Origin: an uncultured Christensenella sp.
GTDB lineage: Bacteria > Bacillota > Clostridia > Christensenellales > Borkfalkiaceae
Length of the DNA stretch: 64,000 bases
NCBI GenBank assembly: GCA_910586065.1
Contig: CAJUGI010000007.1
Coordinates: 1-64,000, forward strand
Reading direction: 5' to 3'
The notes beneath the pieces are model-generated. The model was not told where the DNA came from, did not search any database, and saw nothing but the letters and a program-made list of their open reading frames with translations. Positions within the stretch are counted from its first letter, which is position 1, and each line of letters opens with the position of its first letter. The position numbers were made by a program, and so were the translations under genes. Of this stretch, positions 1 through 9,983 are shown piece after piece.

Positions 1-75
1 GATACTTGTCTCATCATTCCTTTTTCTCCCACCCCCTATGCAGTTGCCAGACTTCGGAAAACCGAAATCTTATAT

Positions 76-151
76 TCCGCTTTAGCTCAGTCGGTAGAGC
101 ATTCGGCTGTTAACCGAAGTGTCGTAGGTTCAAGTCCTACAAGCGGAGCCA
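76..151 (+). tRNA. tRNA-Asn (anticodon GTT)
   Basis: A full cloverleaf is visible. The acceptor arms tccgctt and aagcgga pair, the anticodon loop reads ctgttaa (GTT), and the gene encodes its own 3' CCA. It ends one or two bases before the 5S rRNA, so the two are almost certainly co-transcribed. Confidence 0.97.
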
Positions 152-152
152 T

Positions 153-267
<115 letters not shown>

Positions 268-270
268 TTC

Positions 271-310
271 AAAAAATAAAGGGTACCAATACGGTGCCCT
301 TTATTTTTTT
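271..310 (+). terminator. Terminator after 5S rRNA
   Basis: The stem aaataaagggtacc / ggtgccctttattt is followed by a T run. It closes the tRNA-Asn/5S transcript. Confidence 0.9.
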
Positions 311-312
311 AA

Positions 313-513
313 TTGCGTTATTTTGCGGTTAAACGAATTGCCTTATACGAATATGCAAAAAACGAAGTGCTCGTTGCGGTTAACGAAATTCTTACTGAAA
401 TTACGTTGCCGCTTAAAGACTGCTTTAAAGGTGAACCTTTGATTGGCAAAATATTGCGTGTTGCCTGTTGAACGGTCAGAGCTTTAATTTTCGGCGGAAA
501 AGACCGCATAATT
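313..513 (+). pseudogene. Unidentified gene remnant
   Basis: From TTG 313 the plus frame reads about 52 codons with protein-like content (contains ALYEYAKNEVLVAVNEI) up to a TGA at 469-471. The same frame continues with coding-like sequence (TVRALIFGGKDRII) to a TAA near 513. There is no ribosome binding site, and the start lies right behind the 5S terminator. I read it as the decayed 3' end of a larger gene. The family is not recognised. The rest of 514-609 shows nothing clear. Confidence 0.35.
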
Positions 514-609
514 TAATCAATAATAATTTTGAAATAGTCGGCAGGTAAAATTCCGTCGGCTATCGGCATTTTCGGGCGTTTTGCCGCGGCTGCGATTTAC
601 ACATAAATA

Positions 610-638
610 TTGACTGTAAACGCGCGGCGTGATATGAT
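610..638 (+). promoter_or_regulatory. Promoter of the SbcD/SbcC-like pair
   Basis: TTGACT (610-615), a 17-base spacer and TATGAT (633-638). The next start codon with a good ribosome binding site is ATG 697. Confidence 0.7.
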
Positions 639-696
639 TTTTATAGATATTTAAAAAAAATGAATGTATAATAGCCTTAAATTTAAAGGAGATATT

Positions 697-1755
697 ATGA
701 AGATTTTACATTGCGCGGATATACATTTCGGTTCCAAGATAGAATCCAAATTTCCAAAAGAGAAGTCGGATGAAAGGAAGCGGGAGGTGCGCGCCGCTTT
801 TCTGCGTATGGTGGAGTACGCCAAAAGAAATAATATCGGCGCAATAATTTTAGCCGGCGATATTTTCGATTCCGACCGTCCCTTAAAGAGGGAAAAAGAA
901 TATTTTTACAGCGTGGTAAGAAATACGCCGGAAATAGATTTTCTTTACCTTTGCGGCAATCATGACACTATGGAATCATACATAGAATACGGACTTGAAA
1001 ATCTTAAAACATTTTCGGGGGAATGGACGACGTACGACTACGGCGACGCAGTTATTTCGGGCATAGAAATAAACGAGAATAATGCCCTTTCGCTCTATTC
1101 CTCATTAAAGCTTGAAAGGGACAAGGTTAATATAGTGGTTCTGCATGGGCAGGTTGGCAGTACTGCGGGGATGTGTAAAATACAGCTCTCAAAGCTACGA
1201 AATAAAAATATCGATTATTTGGCGTTGGGACATATTCATACCTTTTCGTCGGGAAAGATTGATGAACGCGGGCAGTATATATACTCCGGCTGTTTAGAGG
1301 GGCGCGGTTTTGACGAAATTGGCGAAAAAGGATTTGTTGTTATTGATACGAATGAAAAAATTTCGTTTAAGTTTGTGCCGAATTGTTCGAGAGTGTTTGA
1401 GGAAGTTACAGTAGATATAAGCGGCACGCAGGATATATTCACAGCATATCAGAAAGTGCTGAGTTTTATAAAATGCAAACCGTCGGATATCGTGCGGATA
1501 AATCTTACGGGTGAAGTATCTTACGACACGGAGGGGTTGGATAAGGAAATTGAAAAACAGCTTGCGCACAAGTATTATTTTGTGTCCGTAAAAAACGGCG
1601 TTGCAGTAAAATATGACGCCTCGTCCGTTGAAGGCGACGTGTCGTTGCGGGGAGAGTTTATAAGGGAGGTAATGAGTAGCGATTATTCCGAAGAGGATAA
1701 AACGGCAATTATCACCTGCGGATTAAAAGCTTTGCGCGGAGGTGAGGTGGAATAA
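697..1755 (+). CDS. SbcD/Mre11/YhaO-like metallophosphoesterase (DNA repair exonuclease)
   Basis: A 352-residue calcineurin-like phosphoesterase. Metal-ligand motifs are in order: D8-x-H10 (ADIHFG), D55 (AGDIFDS), N88-H89 (GNHD), H150 (LHGQ) and GHIH at 178-181. This is the layout of SbcD, Mre11 and YhaO, which cut DNA ends with an SMC-like ATPase partner. ATG 697 is preferred over ATG 664 because AAAGGAGA stands just before it. The stop overlaps the start of the ATPase gene (TAATG), so the two are translationally coupled. The N-terminal half is typical; the C-terminal capping part is divergent. The length is closer to YhaO than to E. coli SbcD. Confidence 0.9.
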   Translation: MKILHCADIHFGSKIESKFPKEKSDERKREVRAAFLRMVEYAKRNNIGAIILAGDIFDSDRPLKREKEYFYSVVRNTPEIDFLYLCGNHDTMESYIEYGLENLKTFSGEWTTYDYGDAVISGIEINENNALSLYSSLKLERDKVNIVVLHGQVGSTAGMCKIQLSKLRNKNIDYLALGHIHTFSSGKIDERGQYIYSGCLEGRGFDEIGEKGFVVIDTNEKISFKFVPNCSRVFEEVTVDISGTQDIFTAYQKVLSFIKCKPSDIVRINLTGEVSYDTEGLDKEIEKQLAHKYYFVSVKNGVAVKYDASSVEGDVSLRGEFIREVMSSDYSEEDKTAIITCGLKALRGGEVE

Positions 1756-4325
1756 TGAAACTTATTAAATGTCATATTGAAAACTTCGGCAAACTGAAAA
1801 ACGTAGATTATTCCTTCAATTCCGGATTAACCGAATTCTGCGAACAAAACGGATTTGGTAAAACTACTCTTGCAGCCTTCATTAAAGCTATGTTTTACGG
1901 CTTGCCTTCCGTAAGGGTAAACACAAAAGAGTTTAACGACCGCAAGCACTTTTATCCCTTTTCCGGCGGTAAATTCGGCGGCAATATAATTTTTGAATAT
2001 AACGGGGCAATTTATAGAATCGAGCGCTATTTCGGCAAGAAGAGCGACACTGAGGACGAACTATCCGTCTATTGCAACAATAAAATTTTTAATGGTTTTA
2101 GCGCGGATATAGGCAGGGCGATTTTCGGCGTTGATAAAGAGTCGTTTGAGCGGACCGTTTTTATAACTTCGGATTCGGTTGACTCTAATACAACAAGCGG
2201 TATATGCGCCAAACTTAACTGTTTTGTTGAGAACGCTGACGGCGAAACCGCATTTGATAACGTTATAGCAAAGATAGAAAGGGCGAAAAAGAATTTGAAG
2301 GCGGCTAAGGGCAGCAACGATTTGATAAGTCAAACAAATCAGGCTATATTTGATAAAAAGAGCGAAATTGCCAACCTTGAAATTATAGCAAAATCGCTGG
2401 ACGAAAGTTATACTAAAAAGAATGTGCTGGAACAGAAAATTATTGCCGAGGAAGCTGAAATCGATAAGGTTAAAAATGCAAATTTAGTTATAGAACGCTG
2501 GGAAAAGTACGACGCCCTGGCGGCAAACGGCAAACGGATACAGTCAGAATTAAATGAACGGCAAAATAAATACCCTTACGGTTTACCGGATAATGACGAA
2601 ATTCAATCTTTAAAAAATTGCGTAAAACAGAAAACTATGTTGGACGGCGCGCAAACCGTGGCGACTTTTGATGCGGAAAAGCAGAAAAGATTGCAAGAGC
2701 TGTCTGATGCGTTTCACGGCGGAGTCCCCGATGAACAAACGCTGAAATCGCTTCGTTATGATTTAGATGAGATAAAGGGGATAGCCGTTAAAACCGCCGG
2801 ATTAACCGAGAATGACGGCGGACGCAGACAGGCTGATTTGCAGCAAAAATTTGCGCGGGGCGTTCCTTCGCAAACTCAGATTGATAGTCTTGAAAAGGAG
2901 GTAGAGAAATATCGCACTCTGGAAAATAGACGAAAAGCCCAGACTACGCTTTCCGCACCCGTAAACACGTCTAAGAAAAATAACGTTTTATATATCATGC
3001 TTTTAATAGCGTTTGCGGTTGTCGCCATTACGGGTATTGCGTTAATTTTTGTCAATACGATAGCGGGTAGCGCTCTTTTGGCGGTCGGCGTTGTTTCGGC
3101 GGTAATTGACGCCATTATCTGGATATTGAAAGGAAACGCCGCTACGCATAGCACGGTTATTATAGACCGGTCGGCAATAGAAATGCAGGCGCAATTACAA
3201 CAAACAGAGGGCGACATCAGAGAGGTTTTGGTTAAGTATGGATATTACAGCCAAAACGGTGTAGCGTTTGATTTTGAAATGCTTAAAAAGGACTTGGCGG
3301 ACTTAAAACAATACGGTGAGGATGCGGCAGTCAAACAGTTAAAGATAGCCGAACTTGAAGCTCGGCGAGATAGGCTTGTGAGTAAAGCGGAGTCGATATT
3401 TGTTAAATATAATATTGAGTGCGGCGATTTGCAAAACGCGTATGATATCCTATACAACCGCATAAACGAATATAAGAATTTGAAATCCGACGTCGTCAGG
3501 GCGGAAAGGGGCGCTGATGACACAAAAAAGCAATTAGAGGGCATATATGCGGCAATTAACGCTATTTTCGATAAGTATAAAATTCAGATATCGGATAATG
3601 TTTATGAACAAATTACAGAGCTTGAAAGAGCGGGCGCCGATATTTTAAGGCTGCAGGGCGAACTTGAAGTGGCCATATACGAAATGAAAGATTATGCCTC
3701 CAAGTACAATCTGACCGAGAGACCAGCTAATGAGATTATGGACGTTTCACAGCTATCCGAGCAGGTAAAAGAGGGACGAAATCAGCTGGCTATTTTAGAC
3801 GGGCAGATTTCAACCGATGAGGCGATGATTGAAAATCTGAATGATAGGTATAGCGAGCTTGAAGTTTTAGAAGAGAAATTGAATGATTATAAACGGCGGT
3901 ATTACGTTTTGTCAGAAACGGAAAAGATGATAAAGAAAGCCGACCAGAACTTAAAGGACAGATATGTTGCACCTGTTAAAGATATCTTTATAAAATACGC
4001 AGACATGATAGAAAAAACTTTGGGTGAAAAAATAAATATCGATATGGATTTTAATATTATGTTCGAGCATAGCGGTGAAATATACAGCGAAAAGCATTTC
4101 AGTTCGGGGCTTCGCAGTATTTGCGCATTATGTATGCGGCTGGCGTTCGTTCAAAATATGTATGGGGAAGAAAAACCTTTTATAATTATGGACGACCCGT
4201 TTGTTTTTCTGGACGGCGTGCATATGGAAAATACGTCAAGGGTTATAAAAGAGCTTGCGAAAGATAATCAGATTATTTACTTTTGTTGTCACGATAGCAG
4301 AAAGATGGAAGCCTTGTCTGAGTAA
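1755..4325 (+). CDS. SbcC/YhaN-like SMC-type ATPase with coiled coils and a membrane hairpin
   Basis: An 856-residue ABC-type ATPase. A Walker A variant (NGFGKTT) lies at about residues 32-38, followed by a long coiled-coil region. Near residues 415-470 are two hydrophobic segments, then more coiled coil. The C-terminal end carries the signature (FSSGLRS) and Walker B (FIIMDDPFVFLD). The central membrane hairpin is characteristic of YhaN rather than canonical SbcC, so the complex may work at the membrane. It is coupled to the upstream nuclease by a one-base overlap and should form the Mre11-Rad50-like partner. A hairpin terminator follows. Confidence 0.88.
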   Translation: MKLIKCHIENFGKLKNVDYSFNSGLTEFCEQNGFGKTTLAAFIKAMFYGLPSVRVNTKEFNDRKHFYPFSGGKFGGNIIFEYNGAIYRIERYFGKKSDTEDELSVYCNNKIFNGFSADIGRAIFGVDKESFERTVFITSDSVDSNTTSGICAKLNCFVENADGETAFDNVIAKIERAKKNLKAAKGSNDLISQTNQAIFDKKSEIANLEIIAKSLDESYTKKNVLEQKIIAEEAEIDKVKNANLVIERWEKYDALAANGKRIQSELNERQNKYPYGLPDNDEIQSLKNCVKQKTMLDGAQTVATFDAEKQKRLQELSDAFHGGVPDEQTLKSLRYDLDEIKGIAVKTAGLTENDGGRRQADLQQKFARGVPSQTQIDSLEKEVEKYRTLENRRKAQTTLSAPVNTSKKNNVLYIMLLIAFAVVAITGIALIFVNTIAGSALLAVGVVSAVIDAIIWILKGNAATHSTVIIDRSAIEMQAQLQQTEGDIREVLVKYGYYSQNGVAFDFEMLKKDLADLKQYGEDAAVKQLKIAELEARRDRLVSKAESIFVKYNIECGDLQNAYDILYNRINEYKNLKSDVVRAERGADDTKKQLEGIYAAINAIFDKYKIQISDNVYEQITELERAGADILRLQGELEVAIYEMKDYASKYNLTERPANEIMDVSQLSEQVKEGRNQLAILDGQISTDEAMIENLNDRYSELEVLEEKLNDYKRRYYVLSETEKMIKKADQNLKDRYVAPVKDIFIKYADMIEKTLGEKINIDMDFNIMFEHSGEIYSEKHFSSGLRSICALCMRLAFVQNMYGEEKPFIIMDDPFVFLDGVHMENTSRVIKELAKDNQIIYFCCHDSRKMEALSE

Positions 4326-4363
4326 TAAATTAAGCTGTTAAAGCAAGAAAGTGATTGGTTTGA

Positions 4364-4396
4364 AAGCCCGATTGGTTATCCAATCGGGCTTAGTTT
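4364..4396 (+). terminator. Terminator after the SbcC/YhaN-like gene
   Basis: A perfect 12-bp stem (aagcccgattgg / ccaatcgggctt, loop ttat) followed by a short T-rich stretch. Confidence 0.7.
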
Positions 4397-4547
4397 ATAA
4401 GAAAATGAACGGAGGCTGCGATAGGATTTTTTAAATGCTTGCATTAAACAGCTGAAATGCGGGGTTTTTAAACGATAACAGCCGTGGAAATTGGTACTTG
4501 ACAAAACCACATTTATTATTGAAATAAAAAACGAAAGGAGAGGGGGA

Positions 4548-5123
4548 ATGATACGCATTGCAATTGTTGAGGACGAACCTGCGGCATCGAAAACGCTAAA
4601 GAGCATGATAAAGAAATTCGGAACGGAAAATGCGCCGTCTGCGGACTTCGACGTGGCCGAGTTTTCCGACGCCGCCGCAAAGACGGGGAACAACGTATTG
4701 GACGTCATACTTACGGAAAAAAGCTTGCTGTTCGAACAGAACAATATCACCTTTACGTGTGTGGTGCGCGGCGAAGATTTGGCGTTTATGGACGAAATGG
4801 ACATTTATTCGCTTTTCGGTAACGCTCTTTCGAATGCTTTTGAAAAGGTTTGCCTTATTAAAGACGGCGACAGACGGTGCATTTCGCTAAACGTGCGCAG
4901 AGAGAGCGAATCGCTATCGGTACACATAGAGAATTTTTACGACGGCGAAATACTTTTCGAGGGCGGGTTGCCCGCAACGAACAAGAACAGGGATTATCAC
5001 GGCTACGGAATTAAGAGTATGGATTTTATTGCCCGCAAATACAACGGCTATATGAATATAACCACGGATGACGGGATTTTTTGCGTGGACTTTGTTTTCC
5101 CTTTGAAGCGCGATATTAAATAA
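4548..5123 (+). pseudogene. Response regulator N-terminus fused in frame to a GHKL histidine kinase C-terminus
   Basis: Start ATG 4548 has AGGAGAGGGGG before it. Residues 1-44 are the start of a receiver domain (IRIAIVEDEPAASK, with the acidic pair E8-D9). There is no phospho-acceptor Asp and no output domain. From about residue 50 the protein becomes the C-terminal part of an AgrC/VirS-type sensor kinase: a TGNNVLDVILTEK stretch, an N box (LFGNALSNAFE) and a G box (HGYGIKSM). The simplest reading is one in-frame deletion that removed the end of an AgrA-like regulator and the start of the adjacent kinase. The reading frame stayed open, so a 191-residue GHKL ATPase-like protein could still be made. 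It cannot act as a normal two-component pair. Confidence 0.8.
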
Positions 5124-5151
5124 AGACAAAAATCAATAAAATATAATTTAT

Positions 5152-5186
5152 AACAAGTTTCGTGTTTGTGCGGAGCTTGTTTTTTA
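5152..5186 (+). terminator. Terminator after the fused regulator/kinase remnant
   Basis: Arms aacaag and cttgtt enclose a looser loop and are followed by a run of T. Confidence 0.55.
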
Positions 5187-5237
5187 TGGCTTTTTCCGTC
5201 AATCTCGTCGTTTCGGCGTTCATTTGGAAAAGTGGTA

Positions 5238-5266
5238 TTGACTTTTTAACTAACCGATTTTATACT
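5238..5266 (+). promoter_or_regulatory. Promoter of the GH3 pseudogene
   Basis: TTGACT (5238-5243), 17-base spacer, TATACT (5261-5266). It is intact although its gene is broken. The leader of about 120 bases shows no recognised riboswitch. Confidence 0.75.
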
Positions 5267-5396
5267 GCCCTTGCAATCTGCCGACGCCGGATTTTGAAAA
5301 ATTTCGGTTGCGCGGTTGCGCTTAATGGAATACGTTGCGGTTACGGAAAGTCGACGCCGTTGCCGCCGTAAAAATGAAAATGTGTAAAGGAGGAAA

Positions 5397-7114
5397 GTGC
5401 AGGTGTTGGAAAAATTGAAAAATTATTTTAAATCGAAGGCTCTTGGATTTTATTTCACTGCCGCAGTAGTCGTGCTGTCGTTTTTGCAGCTAATCGTTTA
5501 CATAGCGGCATTCACGCCGGTATCCTGGGAAAGTTATATGCATTGGACGGTCATATTCTTTTCGGTATTGGCAATCATATCGGGTGCAGGGTTATCCGTT
5601 TTAAAGGTGACCTCGCCCTGGGCGGCAGCAGCGGCAATATAATTTCGTTGAAGCAAGGCTTGGAGGAAGCGGGTTTACAGGTTAACGCCGAGCTGTGGGA
5701 CTGGTATAAAGAAAATCTTGGAACTTACGGCAAGCAGAAGTCGGGCGGTACTGTAGGCACGACATGGACCATAGGCGACGCGTCCTGGAACCAGATTCCT
5801 ACAGCGGCAAAAACGCAGAAGGTTGACGCGGCGGTGTTCGTGCTTTCGCGTAGCGGCGGCGAGGGCATTGATTCCACGATTTACAACGGCGACAAGAGCG
5901 ACTTCGGTGACGGAAACTACCTTAAGCTTTCCCACACGGAAAGGAACGTTCTTAAAATTTTAAAGCGTTAAAGGGCACCGCTTTCAACCATATAATAGTT
6001 TTGCTCAACTTTGCAAATCAGGTTCAGCTCGATTTCGTTGAGGAATACGGCGTGGACGCGCTTTTGTGGGTTGGCAATTACGGAGAAGTAGGCGCTTATG
6101 CAATAGGCGATTTGCTTGCGGGCAACGTTAACCCTTCGGGCAGACTTGCCGATACTTTCTGGCGCGAGCATTGGTTAAATCCCGTTCACGCAAACTTTGC
6201 AACCTTAATAGACACCACGAACAACGCTTCGCAATGGAATATGAGCACCAACAGCAAGAGCGTCCGCAGCATAGTTTATCAGGAAGGCGTGTATATGGGT
6301 TACCGTTACACCGAAACCCGCTACGAGGATAAAATTCTCGGCACGGAAAAGACGGGCGACTTCGATTATAGCGCGGCGGTTGCTTATCCTTTCGGTTACG
6401 GCATTTCATACACGGATTTCGCCTATTCCGATTTTTCGGCGGCGCGCGTTTCCGCGTCGGGGAAAGCCGAAGCTTATTACAACGTTTCGGTAAAGATTAC
6501 CAACACGGGAAGCAGGGCCGGCAAGGAAGTGGTTCAGCTTTACGCGCAAAAGCCTTATATCGACTATGACAAGCAGTACGGCATCGAAAAGCCCGCCGTA
6601 GAGCTTGTGGGTTTTGCAAAGACCAAAACAATTAAACCCGGCGACAGTGAAACGGTTAATATAACCGTAAACGAGCGCGACCTTGCAACCTATGATTCTT
6701 ACAACGCAAGAACTTATATATTGGAGGACGGCAGATATTATCTTACCGTTGCAAAGGACGCGCATGCGGCAGTTAACAACGTGCTTGCCGCAAAGGAAAA
6801 GACCACCGGGGACGGCATGACTGCGGCAGGCAGCAAAAATATGGTTTACAGCGAGCTTAAGCAGTATAGCGACGAGTTATATTCGCACTCGGCGGTGAAC
6901 ACCGACGTTGAGATTTGCGCTTATCACAAGCAGCGCAAACCCCGACACGCAATACGGCGAAAAGACCGTTACGATAAAGGCGGGCGAAACGGTAACGTTT
7001 ACTTTCGACATTACCTATATGCACGCGTCCATAATGCTTAACGTAATGGTTAAAGACCACGCGGTAAGCGAGGTTTACCTCGGCGTATATCAGTATGTCT
7101 CGGTTGCAGAGTAA
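5397..7114 (+). pseudogene. Broken GH3 beta-glucosidase-like protein (C-terminal GH3 and Fn3-like parts)
   Basis: Translation would begin at GTG 5397 after AAAGGAGG. The first part is a short N-terminus with two membrane helices (to about 5610). It then switches frame into a GH3 C-terminal domain (VDAAVFVLSRSGGEG). A second frame change near 5955-5965 enters the next segment (LLWVGNYGEVGAYAIGDLL, NPSGRLADTFW, YPFGYGISYTDF), followed by the Fn3-like domain. A third change near 6910-6950 reaches the tail (KTVTIKAGETVTFTFD) and the stop at 7114. The N-terminal GH3 barrel is largely missing, so an internal deletion accompanies the frameshifts. In an intact form it would release glucose or xylose from beta-glucosides at the membrane. 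The strong promoter and terminator are still present. Confidence 0.85.
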
Positions 7115-7183
7115 AACGATGCACACGAAATTTCATATTATTTTAAAGTAACCGCTTATTTTAAAGTAACTGCTTTTTAAAAG

Positions 7184-7222
7184 CCGCCGCAGGTGTCAGC
7201 CTGCGGCGGTTTTTTATTTTTA
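7184..7222 (+). terminator. Terminator after the GH3 pseudogene
   Basis: A 10-bp GC-rich stem (ccgccgcagg / cctgcggcgg, loop tgtcag) with a long T run. Just before it is a tandem direct repeat (ttttaaagtaac, twice, 7140-7171). Confidence 0.92.
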
Positions 7223-7362
7223 TGGAAAATTTTGTGAAAAGTGAAAGATATAGCAGGGGATATTTTGGTGAACGCGGGATATATGGGGGGTAACGGGCAA
7301 AATCTTTGACGTTTTGGGCGTGTTTTGCGGGAAATTGCGGCATATTGCGGGGGTTTCTGTTA

Positions 7363-7391
7363 TTGACAAATTAATAAAATAACAGTATACT
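7363..7391 (+). promoter_or_regulatory. Promoter of the membrane protein/DegV/acyltransferase operon
   Basis: TTGACA (7363-7368), 17-base spacer, TATACT (7386-7391), about 30 bases before the ATG. Confidence 0.85.
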
Positions 7392-7420
7392 GTAATATAC
7401 CACAGTGACAGAGGTGTAAA

Positions 7421-9055
7421 ATGAGCGAGCTTACAACCGGAAAAGGACCGATGAGAAGATTACAGAGCAAATTAATACCGTTGAATATTATTGTTTCGAT
7501 AATATCGGTTATTGCGGCGGTTACGCTGTTTTTTATGCCGCTTTTAGAGATAAAACTGGAAAAAATAACAAGCAACCCCGAGGTTGTTAAATTTGTGGAC
7601 GACAAAATAAGCGAGGCGCTGGATAACGGCGCGGACTCGGTTGAGGGACAGACGGGGGATTTGCTTGCCGATATCGACATACCGAAAATAATTGTGCCCG
7701 TGGTGGAATCGGTGTTTATGCAGGTCAAAGGCAACGTTGCCGTTTCGGCTTTCAGCCTTTTGGGGCTTGCTATGTCCGAAGACCCGGGAGAAGCGGTTGC
7801 GGAAATGTTGTTGAGCGAGAAGGACGGGCTTTTAACTCAGCTTACCGACAGCCTTGTAAAGGCGGTTATGGATTTGCCGCAGAATAAGCAGGTGCAGGAC
7901 GCGATTGAGGAAGTTATTCTCGTTTCGATGAGCACGCAGGTGAAAGCGAACGTGCCCGAAGAATTTAAGAGCTTTGTTGAGCCCGACGAGTTGGCGAAAA
8001 CTCTTAAATCGATGGACGAGGCTAAGAGCGAGGAAGAGGCACTTCAAAAAATAGACGAATATCTTGCGGCGGTTGAGGCGAAAAACACCGACGGCGGGGA
8101 GATGGACGCCGCAAAGAAACAGGAAATCAGGGATATGGTGAGCAAGGTGTATCAGGACACCGTCGAGCACACCAAGGACGAAAACGGAGAAGACAACTTT
8201 TCGGTAGAGGCGATGGTCTGTGTGGCGGCTTCGGGGGTGCTTAATTCGGAAGAGTTTGACGAAGTGAGAAACGAGGACGGTTCGGTCGATTTGATGGCGT
8301 TTATTAATAAAATGATGGGCGGCACGCAGGAAGGCGAAGGCGGCGAAGGTGCAGAGCCTTCGGCAAAGGCTTTGAAGAGCGCGGTTGTTTATGACGGCGA
8401 AGTTACCGCACCCGCGCCTGCGGACGGAACCGAAGACGGCGCAACAGGTGACGGTGAAGGTAACGAAAGCGGCGGAACGGAAGAAAATCCCGAAGAGGGC
8501 GGCGAAAACGGCGGTGCGGCGGTTGAAGTTAAAGTCGTTTATACCACTTATGTGGATTTGTTCGGTAAAGCCGTAAAACTGGATGAAAACGAAGTGCGCA
8601 CGGAAGTTGAAAAGTTGGTTGACGGCTACGTGGGCGTTTATATAGAACAGGCGGTGACGACGATAAACGATATGAACGCGGCTTTCCCTGTGTTCTGGGT
8701 TGTGTTCGGCGCGTTTGCGTTGTTTGCAGGCGTTTGGGCTATAATGTTTCTGTTCGCGTTTTTAAGGCTGTTTTCAAAAAATAAACGGTTTACAATGTGG
8801 TACGTAAAACTGTTCGGAGCGATTCCCGTGATTTTGTTCTGGCTGGCGCCGATTGTTGCGGGTTGGGCGATTCCCGCTTATTTCCCCGCGCTTTTGGGTG
8901 AGTTTGCGTGGGCGCTGCCCGTAATTTTGGGCGCGCTTGGCACCACGACGTGGGTGAGCGGCATTTGTTACGTTGTACTGTGGGCGCTTTCGGTTTTCTG
9001 GGCGTTCCCCGTTAAGTGCAAAATAAGAAGGTTGATTAAACAGCGCAGAGGCTGA
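7421..9055 (+). CDS. Multi-pass membrane protein of unknown function
   Basis: 544 residues after a GAGGTG ribosome binding site. There is one membrane helix at about residues 22-42, then a large acidic loop of roughly 370 residues that should face outside the cell. The loop contains a low-complexity Gly/Glu/Asp stretch at about 310-365. Three or four helices follow at about 418-540, ending in a basic tail (KCKIRRLIKQRRG). No catalytic motif or known family is recognised. The gap to the DegV gene is 46 bases without a terminator, so they are likely one operon. Confidence 0.8.
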   Translation: MSELTTGKGPMRRLQSKLIPLNIIVSIISVIAAVTLFFMPLLEIKLEKITSNPEVVKFVDDKISEALDNGADSVEGQTGDLLADIDIPKIIVPVVESVFMQVKGNVAVSAFSLLGLAMSEDPGEAVAEMLLSEKDGLLTQLTDSLVKAVMDLPQNKQVQDAIEEVILVSMSTQVKANVPEEFKSFVEPDELAKTLKSMDEAKSEEEALQKIDEYLAAVEAKNTDGGEMDAAKKQEIRDMVSKVYQDTVEHTKDENGEDNFSVEAMVCVAASGVLNSEEFDEVRNEDGSVDLMAFINKMMGGTQEGEGGEGAEPSAKALKSAVVYDGEVTAPAPADGTEDGATGDGEGNESGGTEENPEEGGENGGAAVEVKVVYTTYVDLFGKAVKLDENEVRTEVEKLVDGYVGVYIEQAVTTINDMNAAFPVFWVVFGAFALFAGVWAIMFLFAFLRLFSKNKRFTMWYVKLFGAIPVILFWLAPIVAGWAIPAYFPALLGEFAWALPVILGALGTTTWVSGICYVVLWALSVFWAFPVKCKIRRLIKQRRG

Positions 9056-9101
9056 AAATCATAAATTAAAATTTAACGAGAGATGAGCTTAAGGAGAGAA
9101 T

Positions 9102-9983
9102 ATGAGCGTGCTTTTATGCGATTCGAATTGCGAATTGTGGTACACCAGGGTTAAAGAGCTTGGATTGGATTATATTTCGATGCCGTATTGTTACGGCGGA
9201 GGGGAATACGGTTACGATTTGGGCGAGAACACGGATTTTAAAAAGTTTTACGACGCAGTGCGCGGCGGTACGGTGCCAAAGACTATGGCGCTGAACCCCG
9301 AAAATTACAAGGAAATTTTAACGCCGTATTTCAAGGCGGGCGAGGACGTGCTGTATATCAGTTTTTCGCATGCAATGAGCGGAACTTTTGCGCAGCTTGA
9401 CGCCGCGTTAAAAGAACTGAAAAAGGAATTTCCCGAAAGAAAGTGCACTGTTTTTAACACGAATTCCATTTGTCTGGGCGCAGGCATTCAGGTTGAAGCG
9501 GCGGCGGAGTTAAAACAAAAGGGCGCAAGCGACGAAGAGATTATTGCGTTTTTAAAGGAATTTACAAACCGCGTTGCAGTGTATTTTGTTGTGGATGATT
9601 TAATGCACTTAAAGCGCGGAGGAAGGCTTTCGGCAGGCGCTGCCGTGGCGGGAACGTTGCTTTCGATTAAGCCTATGCTTACGGTAAACGAGGAAGGCGG
9701 GCTGAACGTAATAGAAAAGGTAACGGGCAGAAAAAAAGCCGTGCGCGCGCTTGCGGACAAGGTTATAAAAGGGCTTACGGGAACGGAGTACAGCGTTTAC
9801 ATTCTGGACGCCGATTGCAAAGAGGACGGCGACAAGCTTGCGGAAAGAATAAAAGCAGAAAGAAGCGACGCAAAAATAGTGCGGCAGACTGTAGGGCCCG
9901 TTATCGGAACACACTGCGGCCCCGGCACGCTCGGCGTTATATTTATTGCGGACGAGCGCCCCGTAAAACTGAAGGTGGACTGA
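9102..9983 (+). CDS. DegV family fatty-acid-binding protein
   Basis: 293 residues with DegV hallmarks: an early Ser/Cys-rich ligand loop (LLCDSNCEL), the ISFSHAMSGTF motif, a C-terminal LKRGGRLS motif and GPVIGTHCGPG. DegV/FakB proteins bind a fatty acid and present it to a FakA kinase for phosphorylation. FakA is not in this window. The ribosome binding site is AAGGAGAG. The stop overlaps the next start (TGATG), coupling it to an acyltransferase-like protein, which could suggest a shared role in acyl metabolism. Confidence 0.92.
   Translation: MSVLLCDSNCELWYTRVKELGLDYISMPYCYGGGEYGYDLGENTDFKKFYDAVRGGTVPKTMALNPENYKEILTPYFKAGEDVLYISFSHAMSGTFAQLDAALKELKKEFPERKCTVFNTNSICLGAGIQVEAAAELKQKGASDEEIIAFLKEFTNRVAVYFVVDDLMHLKRGGRLSAGAAVAGTLLSIKPMLTVNEEGGLNVIEKVTGRKKAVRALADKVIKGLTGTEYSVYILDADCKEDGDKLAERIKAERSDAKIVRQTVGPVIGTHCGPGTLGVIFIADERPVKLKVD

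Noticed and set aside
318..509. 63-codon minus-strand frame
   Set aside because: The plus-strand frame over the same bases has better protein-like content.
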